A stretch of 64,000 nucleotides of DNA. It comes from Saposhnikovia divaricata (taxonomy: Eukaryota; Streptophyta; Magnoliopsida; Apiales; Apiaceae). The first letter of the stretch is position 1; each line of letters starts with the position of its first letter. Made by a program: the position numbers and the translations under genes. The stretch spans positions 11,649,881 to 11,713,880 of the forward strand of contig CM071597.1 in NCBI GenBank assembly GCA_036435485.1, read 5' to 3'. Shown piece by piece: positions 32,613 to 43,398 of this stretch. The notes beneath the pieces were generated by a model that did no database searches, had not been told where the DNA came from, and saw only the letters and a list, made by a program, of their open reading frames with translations.

Positions 32613-33000
32613 GGGCAAAATGTCACTTTCCCTACTGTACTTTTAAAAAGTTTCCGTTTAGCCTACTGTACTATCGAAATCATCATTGCACTTTCCATTT
32701 TTTCTTTTTCCCCATCGCCGTCTGTTGAAAAAAATTCCGTCTGTTTGACTAACGGACTGCTGAGTTGGCTTTTACAGTCACCACTCCACGTTGGCCACAT
32801 CAGCAAACACGAAACCCCTAAATAAACCCCTAAATAAACCCCAATATAATCCCCAAATTAAACCCCTAAATAAAACCTAACCCAATTAAACCCACCCCTC
32901 GCCTTTCGATCTCCCCAAAATCACTTCCATACACACGGCGATTCGAGCATTTTCAGATGACGGTTGCTGTTATCTTCTCCAGTTTCATTCTCCGACTACC

Positions 33001-34326
33001 ATGGTTCTTCTGTAAGTGACACTCTTTAACCTTTACTTGCCTTTCTTTAACCTTTAGTTTAACCTTTATGTTTGCTTTTCTTTAACCTTTAGTTTAACCT
33101 TTATGTTTGCTTTTTCTTTAACCTTTAATTTGCTTTTCTTCGGTAAATGTTAAGTATAATGTTATTCTTGTAGGGTGTGTGACTTAGTTGTATACCATGG
33201 TGACCATTTCATGACCACAACTGCGTACCAGTATGCTGGGCCTAAATGTAAGAGATTTAAGCGAGTAGAGACTTCGAAGTTGTCTGTGAATTGGATTAGG
33301 GAGAAAGTGAAAGATGTAGTGAAGGATGGGGATAGACTATTTGTTATGAGGGATGGGGTAACTCCTGATCATGGGTTTAGAGAATTGACTAATGACAAGT
33401 ATGTTAGAGAGATGGTGCATGCATCTAGGCACACCGGGAGTTGCAAAATTCATGTATACCATGAAGGCTCTGTTGCTCCATTCCCTTCCACTGTTGATGA
33501 TGAGGTTTGGCATGAGGACTCATGGAGTTGGAATCCCTGTGAACATGTGAATAATGATGATAATTTGACTGCTAGTGGAAATGTGAATGAGGGTGATCAT
33601 TTGACTACTGGTGGAAATGTGAATGAGGGTGATAATTTGACTGCTGGTGGAAATGTGAATGAGGGTGGTAGAGAGGATTGGTGGGAAAAAAGTTGTCTTA
33701 GCCCAGGTTCTATCTCAGTGAAGGGTGTTAGAGTGAATCAAGTCACAACTGGTAGAAGGTACAAACTAACTGCTAGGAAGAAGAGTGATGGCAAAAGGCT
33801 AAATTTTGACAGTGATGAAGGTAGTGAAGCAGATCTGTATTTCCACGGGAATAACAGTGATGATGAATTTGAGGAAGTGAAGAGAAAAGCTCAAGAAATC
33901 AGAGAAGAAGAGGAGCTGAAAAGAAAAGAAGATGAAGAGAGAAGACAGGAAGAGACTGACAAAGATGATGAAAGTTATGATGAATTGAGAAGAGAGGAAG
34001 AGGCTGACCAAGATGTTGATAAAGATTATGAAAGTGAAGAAGATTATGAGGGTGATGATTCAGAGACTGATGAGGATGATATTGATTATGAAAGTGAAGA
34101 ATACATAGAGAGGGTGGTTGGGGAAGTAGACAGCTCTGATGAGGAGGGACCATATGCATATCGTGCACCTAGGGGTTGTAAACATAAAGATGTTATAAAA
34201 ACCAAATTTAACCCTACCACCAATAGTGAGGACTTTGAGGGGAAGACCCAAGAAATAGAGAAGAAGAGGAAGATGGGAACTAAAAAAGGCCACTACTACT
34301 ACCAAAGGCAAGGAACAAGTGTTTAG
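33001..34326 (+). pseudogene. MULE transposase N-terminal part (PB1-like domain) with acidic tail
   Basis: ATG at 33001 opens an 11-base first exon (33001-33011). A GTAAGT...TAG intron ends at 33173, and exon 2 from 33174 continues in phase to give MVLLVCDLVVYHGDHFM. That opening is typical of the PB1-like domain at the N-terminus of plant MULE transposases. Three copies of GGNVNEGD(N/H)LT-type repeats follow (about 33570-33665), then a highly acidic, charged region. The frame reaches the block that normally leads into the transposase core (TKFNPTTNSEDFE), but the core is absent and the frame ends shortly after. Confidence 0.75.
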
Positions 34327-34546
34327 AATTGGGATGGTGATGCATTGTACAAACTTTAAGAAACCAGGCCATAACATAAGGAAATTTCCAGATCCAATAA
34401 CAGTTACCACAGGGAGAAAGAGGAAAAGAAGTACCCCTTTAGATGAAGAGGTTGCCCAGGAGAGGGAGACTGCCCAAGCACAAAACAATACAGGTGAAGA
34501 TGAACTCATGGGAGAGGCACTGATGCAGGAGATGGCACAGCCTTGA
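34319..34546 (+). pseudogene. MULE transposase C-terminal zinc-knuckle remnant
   Basis: In the frame next to the preceding ORF the sequence reads MHCTNFKKPGHNIRKFPDP. The family pattern is C-x2-C-x4-H-x4-C. Here the second and last Cys are both Phe, one base change each, so the knuckle cannot bind zinc. It lies directly after the N-terminal block, showing that the intervening transposase core was deleted. Confidence 0.7.
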
Positions 34547-34864
34547 TTGTAATGCACTTTTGGTTTTAAGACTTTTGGTTGTAATGCACTTTTGGTTTTA
34601 AGACTTTTGGTACTGAACTTTTGGTTGTAATGAGCTCACGTTAAATGGTTGTAATGAACTTATGGTGATGTAATGTTAGTTGATTTTCTATGTTATTGTT
34701 AAAATTCAGTTGCGTTACAAATCATTTGCATTACAAAATTAGAGAATTGCATTCAACATCAAAAGCATTACAAATCCAACTTGCAAGGTTACATAAGCTT
34801 AGGCTTTAATATTACAAAATAAAGACTTTAACATTACAAAGTCCAACCTACCAAGCCTAACAAA

Positions 34865-35329
34865 TCAAGTCATTTTTTTCTCAAACATCAAAACAGCCAT
34901 AACAGTTACAACCATCATGAGCACAAAGCACATTCGACCCAACATCAAATTCTTCCTTTTCAATGCTCTTGTCTGTTGCTTCTTTCCAGCTAGCTTCTCC
35001 TCAGCATCTGCCAATTTCCTTTAAATTACGACTAACTTCTTTTCCAAAAGGAACCTCCAATCATTCAACTGAGTTTCAACCTCTCCATGCCTGATAGCAG
35101 CTTCAACATCAAACCAATGGAAGAAATTACATCGGGTACCTTGTGGTTGACCACAACCCAGAAATCTCCTCCCAGAATTCCTCGCGATTTGCGAGGTGAA
35201 GAGCTTTGCTTTCTTCTCGCAGTCACACAAGTAGGTCTCCACTGACATTCGGGTCTCCATAGACATTCGAGATTGTGCATCAGAGCTGGCTGCCATGGTG
35301 TTTGGTTTGGCAGGAAGATTGGCGGGCAA
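34865..35329 (-). pseudogene. zf-GRF domain protein with in-frame stop before a C-terminal membrane-like segment
   Basis: The 102-codon minus-strand frame encodes a GRF-type zinc finger: YLCDCEKKAKLFTSQ, then NSGRRFLGCGQPQGTRCNFF and HWFD. Such small GRF proteins are common passengers or companions of plant MULEs. A UAA at 35021-35023 ends the frame, but the same frame then stays open for about 50 codons: a charged helix (EEKLAGKKQQTRALKRK) and a hydrophobic segment (MCFVLMMVVTVMAVLMF) ending at 34865. The membrane-anchored form may be ancestral and the stop recent. Confidence 0.7.
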
Positions 35330-35606
35330 AGATGGGGAGGAGCTGAATATATATGGATTGGGTTAGGGTTTATTTAGGGGTTTATTTTGGGGTTTTGTGT
35401 TTGCTGATGTGGCCAACGTGGAGTGGTGACTGTAAGAGCCAACTCAGCAGTCCGTTAGTCAAAGAGACGGAAATTTTTTTCAACAGACGGCGATGGGGAA
35501 AAGAGAAAAAATGGAAAGTACAATGATGATTTCGATAGTATAGTAGGCTAAACGGAAATTTTTCAAAAGTACAGTAGGGAAAGTGACCTTTTTCCCATTA
35601 AAATAC

Positions 35607-35790
35607 ATAGGATGATTGTTTTCTAATTCATCAAGTTTATAGCTAAGCGGTAGAAGATTCTTCGTAAGAGCTAATTCAAAAATAGAACTTTAAGAATAGG
35701 AGTGAAGGTTACATCAAAGAAGGTCAGTTTAATTTGAGCCAATAATAGGTTAGAATGATGGTTTTTTTAAAGTTTTGTGACGCATTTTTT
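35607..35790. repeat. Duplicated PRISE downstream flank, copy 2, right part
   Basis: It aligns with 28020-28190 (CATAGGATGATTGTTTTCTAATTC, TTTTGTGACGCATT) and continues copy 2 across the MULE insertion. Confidence 0.75.
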
Positions 35791-36250
35791 TCAGTCAAAG
35801 AACTATGTAACATAGCTAAATAAGAAAATATCATATTAACACGTCTCTTCTCGGGTTCAAATATTTACTCAATGTCTCCTTCATCTCCCTCCCTGCATTA
35901 CCCAAATAACGTTATTATACTTAATGGACTGCTCTGGTCTTCATCATAGTTTTTTCAATGAGAAGAATAAAAATGTGCGATGGTCATAGGGATCTTAGAT
36001 ACAATCCTTACCGATCATCAGAAGATTAAAGAGTGTTTTTTGTGTGAATATCTTAAGTTTGGTATTAGTTTTTTCCTTCCTTCCTTCTTCCATCATATCA
36101 TTTCTCCGGGCTCATGTCTTCCTGGCATGTTGTACTCTAGTTGGACTAGGATAGGTGATGAGGACAAGATAGGGGGCCAGGTGTTGCCAAGTCCTAGAAA
36201 TCGGGGATGACAAGAGTATGCATGGATGATAGGTGTTCAAGTGCTTGTAT
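35791..36250. other. Intergenic DNA left of SIRE element 2
   Basis: I see no gene or repeat partner. It borders the element 2 LTR at 36251. Confidence 0.6.
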
Positions 36251-37306
36251 TGTTAGGTCCAAATGTGTTGTAGAGGGGGGGTGAATACAACTTTTCGAAT
36301 ATGAGAAGCAATAAATACGATGCAATAAATGAACACACAGATTCAAGGAATATATGTCTTATATATAACTTGAAAGGGTTGCTACAACATTCATTACAAA
36401 GTATAACAGAAGTTGAGAGAGAAGTGAATGATACTAAGCTCTGTGAATGCACTCTCTCTTTTTCTCTTGTGTTTTTTCTCTAGAATTGCTCACTAACTTA
36501 AACATTACACAAGTACTTCTATTTATACTACATGTAATCTATGTCCTGTAGTCTTCAAAGACTAAGATGTACGTGGCCCAATGATGTCCACATAATTCTT
36601 GCCTTATCTTGAAAGCTTGGAAATCTGCCAATCAGAAGATGCCATGTGTCATGTTGAAGCTGCACTCTAAGTAGAACTTCTACTTGAGAATTTCTACTTA
36701 GCCATCTCGAAGTTCTAAGTAGAACTTCTACTTAGAAACTTCTACTTGGCTATCTAGAATATTTAGTACTTAGAAAATATTCTGGTCTTCAACTTGAAAC
36801 TTCAATGCACATCTCGAACCTGTGATATCTTCATGTCTTCTTTATTCTTCACTAAGCTCTTGAATATGGATCTTTATTACTGACATAAACTTGCTATCAA
36901 TGTCCTGACACTTGATGCAACGGTCTGGTTCATAAGTGACTAGTCTTGATAGGGTTTTTGCTTCTTGAATAAATTACCATATCCAATTAGAAATGTGGCT
37001 TTCCAATATTTGCTTTCCTTCTTGTTCACTTGAAATCAATTGGTCTTATTGATACTGATAGTTATGATCTTGATCTTTGGCTTTTCAAATCACTGAGGCA
37101 TGAACAACTTTGACTTGAACTTCTCTCAATGATTTCTTCTTGGATTGATCATAGTTAACATGTTGAATTGTATCAATTACCTTGTCTTCATTTAGTGTTG
37201 ATTTCTTGTGACTTCTTGTTCTTGATTGTCTTCTGGTTAAGTATCTTTTCCTTTAGTTTGAGTTACATTAGTTATAGTGTTACAAGTTTATACACTCTGC
37301 CTTTCA
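36251..37306 (-). repeat. 3' LTR of SIRE element 2
   Basis: Minus-strand start TGAAAGGCAGAGTG (37306) follows the polypurine tract TTGGGGGAGAT at 37307-37318. The end is CCTAACA at 36251. U3 holds AAGTAGAACTTCTACTT-type palindromes (36670-36755) upstream of a TATAAAT box (36531-36537, minus strand). A poly-C run lies near the 3' end. Stretch 37319-37650 is the untranslated region behind the envelope-like ORF. Confidence 0.93.
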
Positions 37307-37650
37307 ATCTCCCCCAATTTGATTGTCTAACAATGACATTCAAATTAATGAAGGATAACTCAACTAAACAATAAGACGAGAAAAGATAATTAACATTACA
37401 GTCTTGAATAATTTACAATTGAAATTTACATGAAAACAATACAAAGAACTTAAACTAGAAACAGAATTCGAACTTCGAATTAAAGATCATTTGAGTGATT
37501 CCTATCACCTGGATTATTTCATACCTTTTAGTCAAACTTGTATCACCTTATTGGATTCACTCTAAGGTGAATTTTCCTCAAGTGAGTTAAAGCAACCGAA
37601 AGACATGAAGTTTTTCCAACTTCAAGTTCACACCACTCTGACCTTTAACC

Positions 37651-40425
37651 CTAATTCCGTTTCCTCTTTCTAGCTTCAGCAGCTTGGTCTCTCTCTTCTT
37701 TCTGCCTTTTGAGCTTCTCCTTCTGCTGCTTTTCTTTCTTGTATACTGGATCTTTAAGCTGCTTCCACCTAGCATTCAACAGACTCACAGCTTCCATTTC
37801 TAGAGGATTCTTGGGCTCTGGATAAGGATGTTTGAAAAGCCTTCTGAGTTTGTCCACCTCCTGAGTAGTTCTGATCTTTGGAATATCCTCGAAGTTCTTC
37901 ATGATGAGCTGAGGTTTCCAGTGAGATTTATCAGATTTGAACTGACAATAGATCATCTTGGGGTAGCCCTTGACACGGTCAGTATTGTGGACACTGGCCG
38001 CATCTCGCTCCATTCTCTTCTTTTCCACCACTACTTCAGACAGGTAACTCATGAGTCTCTGCTTTTCTTCAACAAACTTATCTTCCACTTCGCCCCATTT
38101 GAATACATATAATACTCTCTCCAGAAATGCAGCATCTTGAGTCCGTAGCAGCCATTGTCTACTCATATGCAAGATTGTTTGATTCTGGTCTGCATCTATG
38201 AATACTAAGGCATCAGCTGTATCTTCAACATAAGCATGTATCCAGTATACACTTTCACTTCCTGGAACACCAATAGCCTCCCTTATTTCTCCTTGTTCTA
38301 GTGCTCCAGAAGGAAGAGTCAGAGCTTCATCTACATTCTTCATGGCTTGAAGAATATTCCATTTCTTTTCTATCAGCTCCGGCTCAATCTTCACGTCATC
38401 AAGAGGGTTTGGAGCAATGACATCACACTTCCACACCTCATTGCTCTTCTTGAATATAGCTCTTTCAATGATCTTCACGGATTTATCTTTAAGCTCAGAA
38501 GCGAATCCCTTACTCATCATTTGTCTACAGACAGCTTTGAGAGATTCTACTGAAAGCTCCATTAGATCATTTTCCTCCATGCTAACCCTCTTTATCTTTC
38601 CATCAACTACCATCCGGACAAAATTTCGATAAGCTGAGAATTCTGGACCCTTGTCCTCTGCTAGCTGCATTAACTGATCTCTGTACAGAATGCTTAGCTC
38701 CTCAGATTGAGAGTATTGAATTTTAGTCGCTAGCAAGAACAACTCTGACGCAGATCTTCTCATTATGAATTGGTCATCCACATATAAGAAAGATGTTGGG
38801 ACTCCTTCTACCAAAGACAAGATAACCTGCCACTCCTTAAGATTTGCATTGTATCCATCCCTGACTTTAGAAATTAATCTCTTCAAAGCATTTATATAGT
38901 CCCCAGTCATTGGATTCTGCAAATTCAAGTTGTAGAACAGATCATCTGCATCCTTGTTATGAACTCCTTTCGCACATGGTCCCATCATTATCTTCCTTGC
39001 TTCATCCCATTTCTGCCCTATCCTTCGTTTGTCCAGATCAACTTGAGGATTAGCTAGCCTTGCAAGCTCATACTCATACTGCTTCCCTTGTAGCTCCACC
39101 TTCTGTTCTAGGAACGCAGCATGTTCTTGCATCATCTTCATTTTATGGAACTGAGCTTGTTCCAAGGCTAACTGTTGAGCTTTAAGGGTTTCCTCATCAA
39201 CAGGAAATTCTTCAGGCAGTCCGGAAGACATCCCAGCACCTCCACCTTGTTCCTTCAAAGATCTTTTTATAGCGTGTGCCAACGGTACGTCTTCCATGTC
39301 AGAATCTGAGTCAAGTACCTCCTGTACTGTTTCCTGATGACTCAGATCAACCATTACTGCCTTACCCTTTCTCATCCTCAGAGCCTCTTCATCAACAGAC
39401 GGCTCAACTTCTGGTTCCTTGACAAGATCAGCGGGTTCTTCAATTTCTTCGAGGTGAACTGCCTGCTGTCTCGTCTCCTTTCCACTCTCCCCCTTAGGTG
39501 AGTTATCCTGAGCTCCACCATGGTCTTCAGATCCACCAGCTGCATAGGAACCTCCAAAACCAGAACCAGAGGCTCCCGCTCCATTAGCACCACCTGCACC
39601 ACCTGCACCAGCATCGGGGGGAGGTTGTTGCGACTCGAAGCACTCTGGGGGCACAAAGCTCCTGACTGCGAACATCATTCTACTGATCTCCACAGTCATT
39701 GTATGCATTGTAGACTCCAATGCCCCCATCCTCTCATTGAGAGTGCTTCCTAAGACACCACCAGCATGGCCCAAGTCATTGACCTTATTTGTCAAATCAT
39801 CAAAAGCTGTAGCTTGACTTGCCATTCTTGCTGCGTAGTCGTCTAGAGCCTTTTGGTTGTTTCCAATATTGATCCCGAACTGCCCCATTGTCTGCCCGAA
39901 CTGCCTCATCTGATTTTCCACTGAAGTCATACACGTATCAAGATTTTCAGTGTTAAGGGACGGTGTTTGGTTTAGGTGACCTCGCTCTAATACTCGTTCT
40001 GATGGTATTTGACGCTCGGTTTCGGGCCTTGAAAATGAAGGTCCCTCTCTCCCTAACCTCTCACACACACTCCCTGTCTCACGCTCGTGTATGTCTTCAA
40101 TGATTGATCCAAATAGTGAAGCAGTACCTGCAGAAAATTGATAAGAAATGTTGTTGACAGTTATGGGATCAAATTCTGTTTGTTCCTGAGTTGGAATCTC
40201 AGGCTGAGAGGCTGCAAAGTGTCCTTGTACGACATCAGAACCGATCCTCTTTGCAGCATCAGTACGTACCGGTGAAGGTACGGTTGAAGTTCTTAAGACT
40301 TCATGTCCTCTTGAAGCAACAGTATCTTCAAGAGGCACATCATCCTCACCAAAATCAAAATCCCTATGTGCAGAATGTTCAAGGGGTGAACCACTCGCGT
40401 GAGGTGGAGTGGTTGCGTGTGACAC
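37651..40425 (-). CDS. Envelope-like ORF of element 2, C-terminal segment
   Basis: This 924-codon minus-strand frame is in the same frame as the segment at 41658-40438 and follows its UAG after four further codons. It has an acidic, Pro/Ser-rich start, a Gly/Ala-rich stretch near residues 260-290, a coiled-coil-like helix rich in Gln/Glu/Lys (about residues 405-450) and a Lys/Arg/Glu-rich C-terminus (EKQQKEKLKRQKEERD). The overall plan parallels the envelope-like ORF of element A, with little residue identity. I see no obvious membrane span. Confidence 0.75.
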   Translation of the reverse strand: MSHATTPPHASGSPLEHSAHRDFDFGEDDVPLEDTVASRGHEVLRTSTVPSPVRTDAAKRIGSDVVQGHFAASQPEIPTQEQTEFDPITVNNISYQFSAGTASLFGSIIEDIHERETGSVCERLGREGPSFSRPETERQIPSERVLERGHLNQTPSLNTENLDTCMTSVENQMRQFGQTMGQFGINIGNNQKALDDYAARMASQATAFDDLTNKVNDLGHAGGVLGSTLNERMGALESTMHTMTVEISRMMFAVRSFVPPECFESQQPPPDAGAGGAGGANGAGASGSGFGGSYAAGGSEDHGGAQDNSPKGESGKETRQQAVHLEEIEEPADLVKEPEVEPSVDEEALRMRKGKAVMVDLSHQETVQEVLDSDSDMEDVPLAHAIKRSLKEQGGGAGMSSGLPEEFPVDEETLKAQQLALEQAQFHKMKMMQEHAAFLEQKVELQGKQYEYELARLANPQVDLDKRRIGQKWDEARKIMMGPCAKGVHNKDADDLFYNLNLQNPMTGDYINALKRLISKVRDGYNANLKEWQVILSLVEGVPTSFLYVDDQFIMRRSASELFLLATKIQYSQSEELSILYRDQLMQLAEDKGPEFSAYRNFVRMVVDGKIKRVSMEENDLMELSVESLKAVCRQMMSKGFASELKDKSVKIIERAIFKKSNEVWKCDVIAPNPLDDVKIEPELIEKKWNILQAMKNVDEALTLPSGALEQGEIREAIGVPGSESVYWIHAYVEDTADALVFIDADQNQTILHMSRQWLLRTQDAAFLERVLYVFKWGEVEDKFVEEKQRLMSYLSEVVVEKKRMERDAASVHNTDRVKGYPKMIYCQFKSDKSHWKPQLIMKNFEDIPKIRTTQEVDKLRRLFKHPYPEPKNPLEMEAVSLLNARWKQLKDPVYKKEKQQKEKLKRQKEERDQAAEARKRKRN

Positions 40426-40437
40426 GCTAGGGTTTGA

Positions 40438-41658
40438 CTATGGTTGTGAAGTAGCAGCGTGGAACAGTTTGGCTTTCTTTCGAATAAGTTGCTGCTCTTC
40501 GGGTTCACTCTCCTCATCATCTTGTATATATATACGTACTGGTTTTCTGACTTCCGTTAACAGGGGTGATAGAGAATAGGAATGTGTATCAGACTCAGAG
40601 TCAGAAATATGGCTCTTACCCTGGGATAGATCCTGCGGGTTAGCAGTCTCTTGGGTCGCGGAATCAGAAACATAGGAGGAGGAATGAATAGTATGCAGGG
40701 AGAGATTACCTGATTGATTACCTTGGGCATCATCGCTTTCCTCATCAGGGATCTCATCAAATGCCTCAGCATGAACAGATGGATTTTGAGCATGTGATGA
40801 AACTTGTGATGATGCCTCCAAATTGGTAACTCCTGCATCATATCTAAGCCACATTTGAATATTTTCAGGAGTAGACATCGGCTTACCTTGATGTTTATCC
40901 TGATTTGCAATGGTTGAAAGTGACTTAGTGCTCATCCCTAGCGATTCAGATGTGGGGCTTCTGGCAAATCCCTGTCTAATAGCAAGAGCATCCTTCGGTA
41001 TTAAGTCATTGATTAGCATTTGAAGAAACCGAGGAAACCAGCAGACAACATCATTTGTAGAGAGGTCTCTGCTTGCAAGGGATCCCATTGAGGCCACTAT
41101 CTCAGAGAGAACTATGCGTCCATAGTTTATATCCAGTTCTCTTGCTAGGGCAACTGCAAAGGTTTGCATTGGAATTGGAATTTGATGAAAGTCTTTTTCG
41201 CGTGCCCGAAAACATCTTGTGATGGCCTCGAAAAAGTAATTCCATTCCGCATGGAAGAATTGCTTTTGGATATTTCCCGTGATTGGGCCTTTTGGAGGAT
41301 AACATCCAATTTCTTCAAAGAATCTGAGGCGTTCTGCAGCAGTAGGTTCTGGATCATAGGCATCTTTAATTGGGAATCCCAGAACTCTGTTGACAATTTG
41401 TTCGGTCACCTCATATTCCTGACCCGCTAAGGTAAACCTGAAACCGTAGGGGGTTGATTTACTCCCAAAAGTAACCGCACTAGTCCATAATTGCTGTAAA
41501 GCATCATGTACTAGTGTAGGTTTAGAAGTAAAAGCATGGCTAGCTTTGGAATACAAATTGAGAAATCGTATCCAAAACTTAAACCGCGGGAGTTGATCAC
41601 CAATTTCCGTAGAAATATTATAAAAATTGTTTTTAGCAAGGGAAAATTGGTGAGCCAT
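40438..41658 (-). CDS. Envelope-like ORF of element 2, N-terminal segment ending at in-frame UAG
   Basis: The ATG at 41658 starts MAHQFSLAKNNFYN. The segment contains LQQLWTSAVTFGS, matching in position the EEMWTSAEYNGT block of element A, and a globular Phe/Arg-rich region (residues 130-230). A Ser/Glu-rich tail follows. The frame ends at UAG (40438-40440). Downstream codons stay open for another 2.8 kb in the same frame, so the full ORF is about 1,336 codons with a single stop. Confidence 0.75.
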   Translation of the reverse strand: MAHQFSLAKNNFYNISTEIGDQLPRFKFWIRFLNLYSKASHAFTSKPTLVHDALQQLWTSAVTFGSKSTPYGFRFTLAGQEYEVTEQIVNRVLGFPIKDAYDPEPTAAERLRFFEEIGCYPPKGPITGNIQKQFFHAEWNYFFEAITRCFRAREKDFHQIPIPMQTFAVALARELDINYGRIVLSEIVASMGSLASRDLSTNDVVCWFPRFLQMLINDLIPKDALAIRQGFARSPTSESLGMSTKSLSTIANQDKHQGKPMSTPENIQMWLRYDAGVTNLEASSQVSSHAQNPSVHAEAFDEIPDEESDDAQGNQSGNLSLHTIHSSSYVSDSATQETANPQDLSQGKSHISDSESDTHSYSLSPLLTEVRKPVRIYIQDDEESEPEEQQLIRKKAKLFHAATSQP

Positions 41659-42169
41659 TTTAATTAAATGTTTTTCTTTTAAAAAGATGTGATTTTTGTT
41701 TAATTTTGAAAAACAAATAATTTACGAATTAAATGATGTATCCCTTTTAATTTAATCAAAAAGAACAAAAGTCCCTTAGAGAAAATTAAACTACGGGATG
41801 AACAATCAAAAGCCAATGACCAAATCTGAATATTCAAAGAAGATGAATATTCGTGTGTACCAGTGAAATCGTGTGTGTTTTTGAATGGTGAATATGGAAT
41901 TGCGTTTTATGAACAGTACACAAACAGTTATATGTTCGTGTGTATGTATATGTGCGTGTATATTGATGAACACAAAACACACCCACACAAAGATTAAGGA
42001 TAACACAGTCAAGATTAGTCCAAAAATTGGCAGTAATTCGTGATTAGTACGAGTTTAATCACAAAAACACGGGTTAACGGTATGAAGTTATGAAATCGCA
42101 CTGTTCTTGTGAAACGGCTGCTGTGAAAAAGAAATTAGGTAAAGTGAATTGGGCATCGAGTTAGAGATG

Positions 42170-43110
42170 TATATATAGATGAATGTGAAATGACAAAAAT
42201 GTCCCTGTTAAAAAATGTGAAAAGTACTAAGTCCATACAGGGGACATCTAAGTCGAACTCTATCTCGAACATTTCTATCTCGAACATCTCTATCTCGAAC
42301 ATCAAGTCGAACTTCGAGATAAAGTTCGAGATAGAGGTTAACTCGAACAATTATGCACAAATAAGCACTTTAACCAATATTACAGCAGAAACTATAGGGA
42401 AATACTATCTTGAACATTATTGATTTGTAGTAAACTTGGAAAAAAGAAAATTCAAGATACTTTTCGAGTTAGAGTCTATCTCGAACATCAAGTCGAAATT
42501 CGAGTTGAGTTTCGAGATAGACTAAGAACTCTATCTCGAACATCAAGTCGAAATTCGAGTTGAGTTTCGAGATAGACTAACTCGAAGTTAATCTCAAATT
42601 CTTTCCAAAATACCCCCTTGAAGCAAAAAGAACAGGGTAATTCAAGATATGTTTCGAGTTAGGAGTGTAACTCGAAAAATTCCCTTAAGCTTAACTGAGA
42701 ACTCTATCTCGAACACCAAGTCGAAATTCGAGTTGAGTTTCGAGATAGACTAAGAACTCTATCTCGAACATCAAGTCGAACTTCGAGATAAAGTTCGAGA
42801 TAGACTAACTCGAAGTTAATTCTCAGTTCTTTTCAAAATATTCCCTTAATGGAAACCTCATCTCAACCTTTGAGATAAGATTCGAGATAGAATTTATCTC
42901 GAATATTTTGAAGATAGAACTAGGCACACTGGTAACTCGAACTCGAACTCCAAGTCGAATTTCGAGATGAATTTCGAGATAGCCAACTCGAAATTCTTCC
43001 CAGACTTAGAATTTTTCAAAAACTTCACTCTGACAGATTAAGTCGAAATTCAAGTCGAATTTCTAGATGAGTTTCGAGATAGAACCTAACTCGAAATTTT
43101 GAAGTTTTTT
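42170..43110 (-). promoter_or_regulatory. Bidirectional motif array and TATA-like box in the pol-env spacer of element 2
   Basis: CTATCTCGAA and its complement TTCGAGATAG occur about fifteen times exactly between 42260 and 43085, plus many partial TCGAA/CGAGTT copies. Several are arranged as inverted pairs about 45 bases long that could fold into hairpins. On the minus strand, 60-70 bases beyond the array, is TATATATA (42170-42177), and the envelope-like ATG follows about 510 bases later. The remaining spacer, 41659-42169 and 43111-43398, shows no other feature. An internal promoter is inferred. Confidence 0.5.
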
Positions 43111-43398
43111 AATTCTAAGGCCTCTAATTACATGAAACTCATAGGTAAATTCATCTAAACATCATGCAATATTTAGAATATTATGAATTTAACTCCCCCT
43201 ATGATCATGCAATCTAACAAGCATAAATTCACAGATTTGTGCTATAAAAGACACTTAAAACACAAGGAATTTATGCAAAAACACACTATATGCAACCTAT
43301 AACAATCATTAATTAGGCATTTTAAAGTCTAAGCACATAATGATTGATTAGCTTGCACATACAAACATAAACATGGATTTTACAGATAGAAGGCTTTA

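Larger units (their letters stand above)
32613..35597. mobile_element. Mutator-like element (MULE) with long inverted repeats, 2,985 bp
   Basis: A perfect 9-bp target duplication TTAAAATAC flanks the element (32604-32612, 35598-35606), and the paralogous flank near 28013 shows the empty site. Terminal inverted repeats are about 240-280 bases (left to about 32890, right from about 35355) and start GGGCAAAATGTCACTTTCCC / GGGAAAAAGGTCACTTTCCC. Inside are a plus-strand ORF with a transposase N-terminal domain, a broken zinc knuckle, a 31-bp direct repeat at 34549-34620 and a minus-strand zf-GRF ORF. The DDE transposase core is missing, so it is non-autonomous. Confidence 0.92.

Noticed and set aside
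32800..32890. Interstitial telomere repeats (AAACCCCTAAAT)
   Set aside because: The units are not exact TTTAGGG repeats, are few, and belong to the MULE terminal inverted repeat, present in inverted copy at its other end.
41660..42420. Small ORFs in the element 2 spacer (for example one with repeated F-E-I-E-M)
   Set aside because: They are direct translations of the CTATCTCGAA motif array and disappear in other frames.
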